NCBI RefSeq assembly: GCF_003254545.1
Contig: NZ_QJRH01000072.1
Coordinates: 62,001 to 126,000 of the forward strand
DNA from: Flavobacterium tistrianum
GTDB taxonomy: Bacteria; Bacteroidota; Bacteroidia; Flavobacteriales; Flavobacteriaceae
DNA: 64,000 nt
Direction: 5' to 3'
This document shows, piece after piece, positions 52,881 through 60,034 of this stretch; within the stretch, counting starts at the first letter, position 1; the number at the start of each line of letters is the position of its first letter. Made by a program: the position numbers and the translations under genes. The notes under the pieces are model-generated. The model was not told the DNA's origin. It saw only the letters and a list, made by a program, of their open reading frames with translations, and ran no database searches.

Positions 52881-52896
52881 TTTAGACAAATCTAAA
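52881..52896 (-). promoter_or_regulatory. Candidate operator TTTAGA-N4-TCTAAA overlapping a -7 box
   Basis: TTTAGACAAATCTAAA is a 6+6 palindrome, 16 nt upstream of the TonB receptor ATG. On the minus strand it overlaps TAGATTTG, a TAnnTTTG -7 box, so a bound repressor would block RNA polymerase. It matches the Nramp operator at 54838-54855 in the TTTAGAC..xTCTAAA core. Confidence 0.55.
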
Positions 52897-53000
52897 AATT
52901 AAATTTGACAAATAATTATTCTTAAAACAAAATTTTCAGACTGATTGAAATCAATATGTTACATTTCTATTTTTAAGAATCGTAAGCATTTTTGTTTAAT

Positions 53001-53065
53001 CTCGCAAAGACGTTAAGTCGCAAAGCTTTTTTTAAAAACTTGGCGGCTCTGCGACTTTGCGAGAG
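53001..53065. repeat. GCAAAG/GCGACT inverted repeat
   Basis: CTCGCAAAGACGTTAAGTCG + CAAAG (53001-53025) faces GGCGGCTCTGCGACTTTGCG + AGAG (53042-53065). It forms a hairpin of the same family as 13182-13238, placed after the flavoprotein stop (53081, minus strand), so it may end that transcript. Confidence 0.68.
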
Positions 53066-53080
53066 AATTTTACGAATGCA

Positions 53081-53986
53081 TTAAAAATCTTCGTCAATAA
53101 GTTCTTTATTAATGACCGCTCCAGCGAACGAACCGGTCGAAACCGCAATCGCCACAGATCGCATTTGAGTTGTGCAATCTCCACTTGCAAAAATGCCAGG
53201 AATGTTTGTTTTCTGCATCGCATCTACTTTCACCAATCCTTGTTCACTAACATCACATCCCAAAGTTTCAGGGATTGGGCAATGCTGTTCAAAAGGCGGT
53301 TTGGCGTAAATCGCTTTTACTTCTACTTTTTCTGTATTTTTAAAAATGATATTTTTAATATACCCTTCATGATGCTCAAAAGACTCTATTTCTTCTTCTA
53401 GAATTAAAACACCATGATTTTTAAGCGTTTGTGTTTGTTCTGAAGTCAAGTCCGATTTTCCGTTTGTGCATAATCTCAAGTCTTTTGTCCAATTAGAAAT
53501 TAGTTTTGCATACTCAAATCCCATTTCTCCGTTGGCGATAATTGCCGTCTTTTCATTTTTAACTTCATAACCATGACAATAGGGACAATGCAAAACCGAA
53601 ATTCCCCAGCAAGCAGCAAAACCATCAATTTCTGGTAGTAAATCTTTAACTCCTGTTGCAAACAAAACTTTTCTCGAAGTAAAAAGAGCTCCCGATTCTG
53701 TCTCAATTTCGAAACCATTTTCTGTTTTAAGTGCTTTTACCGCAAGTCGGTTATAGAATTGAACCGTTTTATAAATGTCAACTTGCAATTTGGCTTTCGC
53801 CGAAATAACTGCTGGCTTTTCACCGTCTTGCGTAATGAAATTATGAGAATGTGGTGTCTGTCTATTGCAAGGCAAACCGCTGTCAATAACCAAAACCTGA
53901 CGCAAAGAACGTCCCAAACTCATTGCGGCAGACAATCCGCTGTAGCTTCCGCCAATGATAATCACTTCAAAATGCTTCTGTTCCAT
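53081..53986 (-). CDS. Thioredoxin reductase-like NAD(P)/FAD oxidoreductase
   Basis: 301 residues. The FAD-binding GGSYSGLSAAMSLGRSLR opens the chain, and the redox motif HCPYCHGYEVKNEKTAIIANG (CPYC, near residues 133-136) together with IFASGDCTTQMRSVAIAVSTGSFAGAVIN at the end marks a thioredoxin-reductase-like fold. The fold has two nucleotide-binding domains. Its substrate may be a thioredoxin, a mixed disulfide or a metal complex. It lies 10 nt after merC in the same operon, so a role in thiol or metal handling is likely. Confidence 0.88.
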   Translation of the reverse strand: MEQKHFEVIIIGGSYSGLSAAMSLGRSLRQVLVIDSGLPCNRQTPHSHNFITQDGEKPAVISAKAKLQVDIYKTVQFYNRLAVKALKTENGFEIETESGALFTSRKVLFATGVKDLLPEIDGFAACWGISVLHCPYCHGYEVKNEKTAIIANGEMGFEYAKLISNWTKDLRLCTNGKSDLTSEQTQTLKNHGVLILEEEIESFEHHEGYIKNIIFKNTEKVEVKAIYAKPPFEQHCPIPETLGCDVSEQGLVKVDAMQKTNIPGIFASGDCTTQMRSVAIAVSTGSFAGAVINKELIDEDF

Positions 53987-53996
53987 CTTTCTATTT

Positions 53997-54350
53997 TTAA
54001 TGATTTTGATTTCTATGTAATTTGTAATTGATTAAATGCCCAATGATCATTCCGATTCCTCCGAAATAAATCATATCTAAATGGATGTCTAATAAAAGTT
54101 CTACCAAAACACTAATCCAAATGAGTGTCATTGAAACAACTAAAATGGACGATACCAAAAGAGATGATTTTTTTATAATTTTGAGAATTGCAAATAAACC
54201 TATCGAAGCAAATAGTAAATCTATAATCGGATTGTGACTCAACCCTAAAGGCAGAATCGTTAAAAGAGGAAAAACCAAACAATGAACCAGACAAATGGTC
54301 GCGCTTGAAATTCCTAAAATATCGTAAAAGGATGTGCTTATTTTCTTCAT
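53997..54350 (-). CDS. MerC-domain membrane protein
   Basis: 117 residues with four membrane helices. The MerC pattern is clear: ATICLVHCLVFPLLTILPLG with the Cys pair (ICxxxHC) in the first helix and HNPIIDLLFASIGLFAI. MerC was described as a mercury transporter; in Bacteroidetes such proteins are often near zinc or redox genes. First gene of the merC-flavoprotein operon, divergent from a Fur/Zur-type regulator, with candidate operators in between (54370-54422). The metal is not known. Confidence 0.8.
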   Translation of the reverse strand: MKKISTSFYDILGISSATICLVHCLVFPLLTILPLGLSHNPIIDLLFASIGLFAILKIIKKSSLLVSSILVVSMTLIWISVLVELLLDIHLDMIYFGGIGMIIGHLINYKLHRNQNH

Positions 54351-54369
54351 TATGTGTACTTTTGCTTAA

Positions 54370-54422
54370 TGCAATTTTGTTGCAAATATATACAATTTTA
54401 TCAATTGCAACATTGTTGCGTT
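54370..54422. promoter_or_regulatory. Two similar palindromic sites between merC and fur (Zur-like operator?)
   Basis: ATGCAATTTTGTTGCAAAT (54370-54388 region) and TTGCAACATTGTTGCG (54405-54420) share the pattern TTGCAA..GTTGC; the second contains GCAACATTGTTGC, a perfect 13-nt palindrome (54407-54419). They lie in the 93-nt divergent promoter region, so one regulator, probably the adjacent Fur-family protein, could control both genes. Confidence 0.5.
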
Positions 54423-54443
54423 TAATTTTTAATTTCATAAAAA

Positions 54444-54836
54444 ATGAAAACTACACGTAATACAGCAGCAAAGACAGCTGTTTTAGAGGTATTTGAGAAA
54501 TCTAAAACGGCTCTTTCGCACACCGAAATTCACAAACAATTAAATGATTTGTGCGATCGCGTTACCATCTATAGAATTTTGGATCGCTTGATTAATGAAG
54601 ATGTGATTCATAAGATTTCAAATCTAGACGGAACGGTAAAATATGCCAAATGCAATCATTCGCATCAGCGCGTGCATATTCATAACCATGCGCATTTTAG
54701 CTGCGAGAATTGTCATGAGATTACGTGCCTTGAAAATGTAAAACCTAGTTACATTATGCCACACAATTATAAAGTGAACGAGATTAACTTTACACTTTCA
54801 GGATTGTGTCCGAATTGTTTAAATTCTAACATTTAA
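54444..54836 (+). CDS. Fur-family transcriptional regulator (Zur-like?)
   Basis: 130 residues. The N-terminal winged helix (about 5-75: VLEVFEKSKTALSHTEIH, DRVTIYRILDRLINEDVI) is followed by the dimerisation part with a His-rich region, CNHSHQRVHIHNHAHFSCEN, and two CxxC zinc sites (SCENCHEITC, LCPNCLNSN). Fur-family proteins repress metal uptake. Sites at 54370-54422 in the divergent region fit autoregulation, and the neighbours (MerC, Nramp) fit zinc, manganese or iron. I cannot tell Fur from Zur; the His-rich loop slightly favours zinc. Confidence 0.85.
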   Translation: MKTTRNTAAKTAVLEVFEKSKTALSHTEIHKQLNDLCDRVTIYRILDRLINEDVIHKISNLDGTVKYAKCNHSHQRVHIHNHAHFSCENCHEITCLENVKPSYIMPHNYKVNEINFTLSGLCPNCLNSNI

Positions 54837-54837
54837 C

Positions 54838-54855
54838 TTTTAGACTCGTCTAAAA
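54838..54855 (+). promoter_or_regulatory. Candidate operator TTTTAGAC-TC-GTCTAAAA before Nramp
   Basis: A perfect 18-nt palindrome (8-nt arms) right after the fur stop and 29 nt upstream of TATATTTG. It matches the palindrome at 52881-52896 in front of the TonB receptor. A DtxR/MntR-type regulator is encoded just downstream of the Nramp gene and is the natural candidate to bind it. Confidence 0.6.
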
Positions 54856-54883
54856 ATATTGTTTCGCGAATGTAATTTTTCTC

Positions 54884-54891
54884 TATATTTG
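54884..54891 (+). promoter_or_regulatory. -7 box TATATTTG of the Nramp gene
   Basis: An exact TAnnTTTG match 19 nt before the ATG at 54911; TTG at 54859-54861 is a possible -33 box but at 22 nt spacing. Confidence 0.55.
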
Positions 54892-54910
54892 TGAAAACAA
54901 TACTTTTACA

Positions 54911-56779
54911 ATGACCAAATCTTTAGAAGAAGTCCACGAATCGGTTTCTACAGAAAATAAAAAAAAAGGTTTTAGAAAAATTTTAGCCTTCTTAGGGCCC
55001 GCTTATTTAGTAAGTGTCGGTTATATGGATCCAGGAAACTGGGCAACCGATATTGCTGGCGGAAGCCAATTCGGATACACTTTAGTTTGGGTTTTATTAA
55101 TGAGTAATTTAATGGCTTTGCTTTTGCAGAGTTTAAGTGCTCGCCTCGGAATTGTAACACAGCGCGATCTGGCACAAGCTTCGAGAGAAACTTATTCGAA
55201 ATACATCAACTACATTTTATATTTTCTTGCCGAAATTGCGATTGCGGCCTGTGATCTAGCAGAAGTTCTCGGAATGGCGATTGGAATTAATCTTCTTTTC
55301 GGGATTCCGTTGCTCGAAGCAGTTCTAATTACCGTTTTAGACACCTTTTTATTGCTTTTCCTGATCAATAAAGGAATTCGCAAGATGGAAGCCTTCATTA
55401 TTGCTTTAGTTGCCATAATTGGCTTTTCCTTCATTTTCGAAATGATTTTTGCAGAACCAGAAGTGCACAAAGTTTTAGCTGGGCTTATTCCTTCGATTCC
55501 AAACTCTGCAGCTTTATATATTGCAATTGGAATTATCGGAGCAACTGTAATGCCACACAATTTGTATTTGCATTCGTCTTTAGTGCAAACACGAAAATTT
55601 GATAGAACTCCAGCGGGAATCAAACAAGCATTAAAATACAATTTGATCGATTCTACAATTGCTCTAAATCTTGCTTTCTTCGTAAATGCTGCGATTCTTA
55701 TTCTTGCCGCCGCGACTTTTCATAAAAACGGAATGTTTGAAGTGGCCGAAATTCAAGATGCGCATCAATTTCTCGAACCATTATTAGGAACCAAATGGGC
55801 GCCAATATTATTTGCAGTCGCCTTGATCGCCGCAGGACAAAGTTCAACGGTAACAGGAACACTTGCTGGACAAATTGTAATGGAAGGTTATCTGCATTTC
55901 AGAATTCAACCTTGGGTTCGAAGAATTATAACGCGTTTAATTGCTATTATTCCTGCCGTAATCGTGATTTTAATTTATGGCGAAAGCGTAACAGGAAAGC
56001 TTTTAATTCTAAGTCAGGTCATTTTGAGTTTACAGCTCGGATTTGCCATAATTCCGTTGATTCACTTTGTTAGTGATAAATCTAAAATGAAAGGTTTTCA
56101 TATTTCGAGAACTACGCAAATTGTTTCTTGGATTATTGCCTCTATTATAGTTTCACTAAATGCCAAATTGGTTTATGACGAAATCACTTCTTGGTTAGCA
56201 AATTCAGATCATCCGATGGTTCTTTGGCTTACGGTTGTTCCACTTGCCTTCGGATTCTTGGCTTTATTGTTATACATCGTTTTTAAACCATTTATCGCCA
56301 AATTCAAATCAAAAGCTATAAATCATTCGCCTCATAATCTAAAATTGAAGTTTTCACCTAGAGAAAGTAAGAGCATTAAAAACATTGCTGTCTCTGTAGA
56401 TTTCTCAAATGCAGATGAAGCGGCTTTGAACAAAGCCTTTGAATTGGGTGGCATTGAAACAGAATATACTCTAATTCACATTGTAGAAACGGTCGGAGCC
56501 TTAATGTACGGAGTTAATATACAAGATTACGAAACCACAATAGATGAGAAATTATTGCTGAAGTACAAAGATATGCTTTCGGAAAAAGGATTCAGGATCA
56601 AAACAGAACTTGGTTTTGGAAAACCAGACAAAGTAATTCCGAAAATTATAAACGAAGGAAATTTTGATATTCTCGTTATGGGAACCCACGGCCACACTGG
56701 ACTAAAAGATATTCTTTTCGGTACAACAGTAGATAAATTGAGACATAAAATTTCGATACCTTTGTTGATTGTTAAATAA
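54911..56779 (+). CDS. Nramp divalent-metal transporter with C-terminal UspA domain
   Basis: 622 residues. An Nramp core of about eleven helices (residues 25-455) contains the metal site DPGNWATDIAGGSQFG in TM1 and MPHNLYLHSS in TM6. These proteins import Mn2+ or Fe2+ with protons. A linker leads to a universal-stress-protein domain (about 485-622) ending in MGTHGHTGLKDILFGTTVDK and LLIVK, which has a nucleotide-binding-loop look. The fusion could let nucleotide or stress state tune uptake (inference). Candidate operator and promoter lie just upstream; a repeat separates it from the DtxR/MntR gene. Confidence 0.9.
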   Translation: MTKSLEEVHESVSTENKKKGFRKILAFLGPAYLVSVGYMDPGNWATDIAGGSQFGYTLVWVLLMSNLMALLLQSLSARLGIVTQRDLAQASRETYSKYINYILYFLAEIAIAACDLAEVLGMAIGINLLFGIPLLEAVLITVLDTFLLLFLINKGIRKMEAFIIALVAIIGFSFIFEMIFAEPEVHKVLAGLIPSIPNSAALYIAIGIIGATVMPHNLYLHSSLVQTRKFDRTPAGIKQALKYNLIDSTIALNLAFFVNAAILILAAATFHKNGMFEVAEIQDAHQFLEPLLGTKWAPILFAVALIAAGQSSTVTGTLAGQIVMEGYLHFRIQPWVRRIITRLIAIIPAVIVILIYGESVTGKLLILSQVILSLQLGFAIIPLIHFVSDKSKMKGFHISRTTQIVSWIIASIIVSLNAKLVYDEITSWLANSDHPMVLWLTVVPLAFGFLALLLYIVFKPFIAKFKSKAINHSPHNLKLKFSPRESKSIKNIAVSVDFSNADEAALNKAFELGGIETEYTLIHIVETVGALMYGVNIQDYETTIDEKLLLKYKDMLSEKGFRIKTELGFGKPDKVIPKIINEGNFDILVMGTHGHTGLKDILFGTTVDKLRHKISIPLLIVK

Positions 56780-56780
56780 A

Positions 56781-56849
56781 AGGGGCAAAGGCTCAGAGGA
56801 ACAAAGGAACAAAGCCTTTGCAACTTTGAACCTTTGTAACTTTGAACCT
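56781..56849. repeat. GGTTCAAAG-type inverted repeat between Nramp and mntR-like genes
   Basis: Arms 56781-56814 (AGGGGCAAAGGCTCAGAGGA on to AAAG) and 56815-56849 (CCTTTGCAACTTTGAACCTT on to ACCT) face each other without spacer and form an imperfect hairpin. No terminator lies inside, unlike other copies. Confidence 0.65.
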
Positions 56850-56857
56850 CAAAAAAA

Positions 56858-57511
56858 ATGACTTTTTCAGAAGAAAACTACCTTAAATCAATCTATCATC
56901 TGACTGCTGCATCAGAAACAGAAGTCAGTACAAATGCAATTGCAGAAATTATGGAAACGAAAGCTTCCTCTGTAACTGATATGCTTAAAAAGCTGGCAGA
57001 AAAAGATTTGGTCAATTATAAAAAATATCAAGGAGTTTCTTTGACTGAAAACGGAAAACTGGCTGCGAAAATGATTGTGCGAAAACATCGTCTTTGGGAA
57101 GTATTTCTAGTTGAAAAACTAAACTTTAGCTGGGATGAAGTTCATGATATTGCAGAACAGTTAGAACATATCAAATCGGAACAATTAATTAACCGATTGG
57201 ATGATTTTCTAGGAAATCCGACCGAAGATCCGCACGGCGATCCTATTCCAGATGCAAACGGACGAATTATTAAAATCGAAAAACAGCTTTTATCGGAGTT
57301 AGAAGAAAATCAAACAGGTGTTTGTGTCGGTGTAAAAGATACTTCATCTGAGTTTTTGAAATATCTCGATAAACAAGGAATTGCCTTGGGTTCTAAAATT
57401 GAATTCCTTTCTAAAGAGTCTTTCGATTTATCGGTTAAAATCAAAGTGAATGATAGAGAATTATCAATTTCAAATAAAATTGCTTCTAATTTGTTTGTGA
57501 AGTTGGTTTAG
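56858..57511 (+). CDS. DtxR/MntR-family metal-dependent repressor
   Basis: 217 residues: winged helix-turn-helix (about 1-60: FSEENYLKSIYHLTAASETE, MLKKLAEKDLVNYKKYQGVS), metal-binding dimerisation domain (about 65-140, RKHRLWEVFLVEKL, IAEQLEHIKSEQLINRLDDF) and a C-terminal FeoA/SH3-like domain (about 150-217). The three-domain order is typical of iron/manganese-dependent DtxR-type regulators that repress metal uptake when loaded. It follows the Nramp gene, whose promoter and that of the TonB receptor share a palindrome it may bind. Confidence 0.88.
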   Translation: MTFSEENYLKSIYHLTAASETEVSTNAIAEIMETKASSVTDMLKKLAEKDLVNYKKYQGVSLTENGKLAAKMIVRKHRLWEVFLVEKLNFSWDEVHDIAEQLEHIKSEQLINRLDDFLGNPTEDPHGDPIPDANGRIIKIEKQLLSELEENQTGVCVGVKDTSSEFLKYLDKQGIALGSKIEFLSKESFDLSVKIKVNDRELSISNKIASNLFVKLV

Positions 57512-57537
57512 ACCGTTTTTAATGTTTCAAAGAATTA

Positions 57538-57990
57538 TTATATTTTTTTAAGTCTTTTATATAAAACATCTTCCAAATCAATAGTTTTTAGACCAACTAA
57601 ATTTAAACATATTTTCTTTTTATTTTTTGTCTCTAAACACAGATTAAAAACTTGAATATAAGCATCTTCAACTTCTTTAAATTCAACTTTTCGAGTAATA
57701 AAAACATTCGTAATAATAATTGATTTATCAGTTATTATTACCTTTTTTCTAAAAGAAGCTATCAACATTATAAGCGCAAGCAAATTGATTCCAATTAGGC
57801 CTATTAGAAGTAAATAAAACAAATAATCGAGCGGCGGCCAAGATTTTTGCATTTCACTCATAATAGTATTTGCAGGAACTGGTACAACTGGAATTAATAA
57901 AATTCCAGTGCAAACTATAAGAAGCGGTAAAGAAAAAAGCAAGCCAAATATCTTGAAACCTATATGTGTTCTATAAACTTTTGTACTCAT
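57538..57990 (-). CDS. Hypothetical membrane protein with PH-like C-terminus (150 aa)
   Basis: From ATG 57990 (a longer frame overlaps the upstream gene). Two helices (about 14-35, 53-75) are followed by a beta-rich part, KKVIITDKSIIITNVFITRK and VEFKEVEDAYIQVFNL, resembling bacterial PH-like domains. Helices plus beta part align with the first ~130 residues of the upstream gene (58010-59260), so the two look like tandem paralogues. Function unknown. Confidence 0.68.
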   Translation of the reverse strand: MSTKVYRTHIGFKIFGLLFSLPLLIVCTGILLIPVVPVPANTIMSEMQKSWPPLDYLFYLLLIGLIGINLLALIMLIASFRKKVIITDKSIIITNVFITRKVEFKEVEDAYIQVFNLCLETKNKKKICLNLVGLKTIDLEDVLYKRLKKI

Positions 57991-58009
57991 AAATACTTTT
58001 GCAGATACA

Positions 58010-59260
58010 TTATCTACCATAACCAACAACCACCCAAGGAATATCAAATCTCCCTTTAAATTGATATACTAAAACACTGTTACCTGCCTCAACGTTTTCG
58101 TACAATTCTCTATCAACAGATACTTTTTCAATTTCTGTTTTATTTCCCCATGGAGATATTTTCAGGTCGTATGACTTAGTTTTTCTGCCGCCGTTTATTT
58201 CTTTGCTTATAACATGCGAATCAAATAATAATGGTTCAGATTCGTCAAATGTGCAGTTTAAAGCTACGACCGCGCTATACCCATAAATGAATCCGAAAAC
58301 AACATAACTCAATATTGAAAAATAACCTTTAGCATTATTAAACGACATTTGTTTACTACATGAAATTACAATAGCTGCATAAACTAAAGCGATCAAAATT
58401 GCAGGAATCCAAATATTAGAATAATCATCAATCGAAAAATCCAACATTACTCTTAGTGTAAGGATTACTCCCGGAAATACTATAGGAAAAGCTACCATTG
58501 GATATGCACTCTCTTTTTCAGAATCAATTTTAATTAAACCCTTCCAAAACTTTACTGATAAAATACCAATAATTGGGAGAGAAATACAAGTTATTATAGC
58601 ATAATGATATGGTTTTGGGTAGAAAAACAACCAAACGCAAACAATACTAGTTATACTATTTACTACTTTCGCAAACAAGCGGGCTTTTTTTAATTTATCC
58701 TCTCTTTCTTCAATTGTAAAACCGAAATCGTTATTAGTTAAAATTTCTTTGTGTTCTTTTTCTCTTTTTTCTAACATTGCTTTTAGCTCTTCTGCATTCA
58801 AATCAACAATTTTAGATCTTAACACGCTCTTCAATTCTTCTGAATTTTCAAATAAATTGCTAAGTGTAATATTTTTTTTTGTTGAATCTAAAGGGGCAAT
58901 ACCAATATGTTCCATAGGAATTTTTGGATTTTTAAAAATATTAAAACATTTGATTTCAATAAATTTCAATTCTTTTTTTCCAAACAAAGTGATTGAAATT
59001 ATAGATTCTTCAGTAATAATTACTTTTCTTTTCTTTATAGAAATTATGGACACAATCATTAAAACAATCATCACTAAGAACAATGCTGGCAACCAAAGTC
59101 CAGGCATTGAGTCTTGCATTTCTTTAATTGTTTTATTAAAAGGCGGAATTATTAAGGCAATCAAAAATCCTCCATATATAAATATTACTAATGATGCCAA
59201 AACATACATTAATATCCTTAACCCTTTTTTTACTCTATATTCTTTCATTTTAAGAAGCAT
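58010..59260 (-). CDS. Hypothetical membrane protein, paralogue of the 57538 gene plus extension
   Basis: About 416 residues from ATG 59260 (59248 and 59296 are also possible; a TAATTTTG box at 59272-59279 favours the later starts). N-terminal helices plus KRKVIITEESIISITLFGKK and ELKFIEIKCFNIF mirror the 57538 protein. A charged helical stretch follows, then about five membrane helices and a C-terminal beta part (NSVLVYQFKGRFDIPWVVVG). No known family. It ends 19 nt before the smaller gene and the two are one transcript. Confidence 0.68.
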   Translation of the reverse strand: MLLKMKEYRVKKGLRILMYVLASLVIFIYGGFLIALIIPPFNKTIKEMQDSMPGLWLPALFLVMIVLMIVSIISIKKRKVIITEESIISITLFGKKELKFIEIKCFNIFKNPKIPMEHIGIAPLDSTKKNITLSNLFENSEELKSVLRSKIVDLNAEELKAMLEKREKEHKEILTNNDFGFTIEEREDKLKKARLFAKVVNSITSIVCVWLFFYPKPYHYAIITCISLPIIGILSVKFWKGLIKIDSEKESAYPMVAFPIVFPGVILTLRVMLDFSIDDYSNIWIPAILIALVYAAIVISCSKQMSFNNAKGYFSILSYVVFGFIYGYSAVVALNCTFDESEPLLFDSHVISKEINGGRKTKSYDLKISPWGNKTEIEKVSVDRELYENVEAGNSVLVYQFKGRFDIPWVVVGYGR

Positions 59261-59271
59261 TAAATTTTTTG

Positions 59272-59279
59272 CAAAATTA
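59272..59279 (-). promoter_or_regulatory. -7 box TAATTTTG (minus strand)
   Basis: TAnnTTTG match on the minus strand 11-31 nt upstream of the candidate ATGs at 59260 and 59248; no TTTG is seen at -33. Confidence 0.45.
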
Positions 59280-59334
59280 TTGCTCCTTTTTATCATCAGA
59301 CACCTGTAAAAGACTTATAATTAACAAAAAAAGA

Positions 59335-59373
59335 CAAAAAAAAACCGTAAAAACTATTTAGCTTTTACGGGTT
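59335..59373 (-). terminator. Terminator after the 59403 gene
   Basis: ACCGTAAAA (59344-59352) pairs with TTTTACGGGT (59363-59371) around an 11-nt loop; read on the minus strand it ends in a long T-run. Confidence 0.7.
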
Positions 59374-59402
59374 TGGTTTTTTATTTAATTAAGTGGAATA
59401 CT

Positions 59403-59801
59403 TTAAACAATCCCCTTCTCAATCATTTCCAGCATTACTGGAGAGGCATTTTTAAACGTTGGTGCTTGTTCGATTATACTTCCAGCGTTCTTTTTATTTA
59501 CTTTGAAAGTCACATCGTCATCTGTTGTAAACAAAAGAGCGGTCAAGAAAGGTTTTTTGATGTGTGAACCCAATATCAGTAAAGCTTCATCTAAAGAATG
59601 AATGCTTTCTATTTCTTCTGTTTTATATCTAAAAGTTAACGAAATTGAAAACGTATTATCTTCATTCAGAACCAATCTGAAATACACATTTTTAAGCTCT
59701 GTATCACCCATCGTTTTGGCCAAAGTCAGTTTTGCGAAATTTCCGTTTTGGATGCTTTCTTTAACTCGTTCACAAAAAAGGGCAAATATTGGTTCGTACA
59801 T
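59403..59801 (-). CDS. Hypothetical protein (132 aa)
   Basis: A small soluble alpha/beta protein of unknown family, with no signal peptide or membrane helix. It has a helical N-terminus (FALFCERVKESIQNGNFAKL), a beta region (VYFRLVLNEDNTFSISLTFR) and a helical C-terminal end (PVMLEMIEKGIV). It is separated from the enoyl-CoA hydratase gene by a long repeat and ends at its own terminator, so it is an independent unit. Function unknown. Confidence 0.6.
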   Translation of the reverse strand: MYEPIFALFCERVKESIQNGNFAKLTLAKTMGDTELKNVYFRLVLNEDNTFSISLTFRYKTEEIESIHSLDEALLILGSHIKKPFLTALLFTTDDDVTFKVNKKNAGSIIEQAPTFKNASPVMLEMIEKGIV

Positions 59802-59878
59802 TTTTTTTAAGGTGCTAAGGTTCTGAGATGCTATCGCGATAGCTATCGGACTAAGTTTTTACAATCTTTGTCTATTAT

Positions 59879-60028
59879 TTAACCGCAAAGGTCGCAAAGA
59901 TTTACACAAAGAACACAAGAATTGAGCAAAAAAAAATCAGCCACAGATTATAGAGATTAACACAGATTTCCATAAATCCTTTTAATCCAAATAATCTGTG
60001 GCTAAAAATTAATATTTTTTGCGGTTAA
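59879..60028. repeat. Nested inverted repeats (GCAAAG outer, CCACAGATTA inner)
   Basis: Outer arms: TTAACCGCAAA (59879-59889) and TTTGCGGTTAA (60018-60028). Inner arms: TCAGCCACAGATTA (59937-59950) and TAATCTGTGGCTA (59992-60004). A GATAGCTATCGG core lies just upstream near 59840, as at 14110. The inner arms carry CAGATT units like those at 1550-1576. Confidence 0.7.
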
Positions 60029-60034
60029 GAAAAA

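Noticed and set aside
57991-58047. Longer start for the small PH-like membrane protein
   Set aside because: It would overlap the 3' end of the upstream gene; ATG 57990 aligns with the start of the paralogue.
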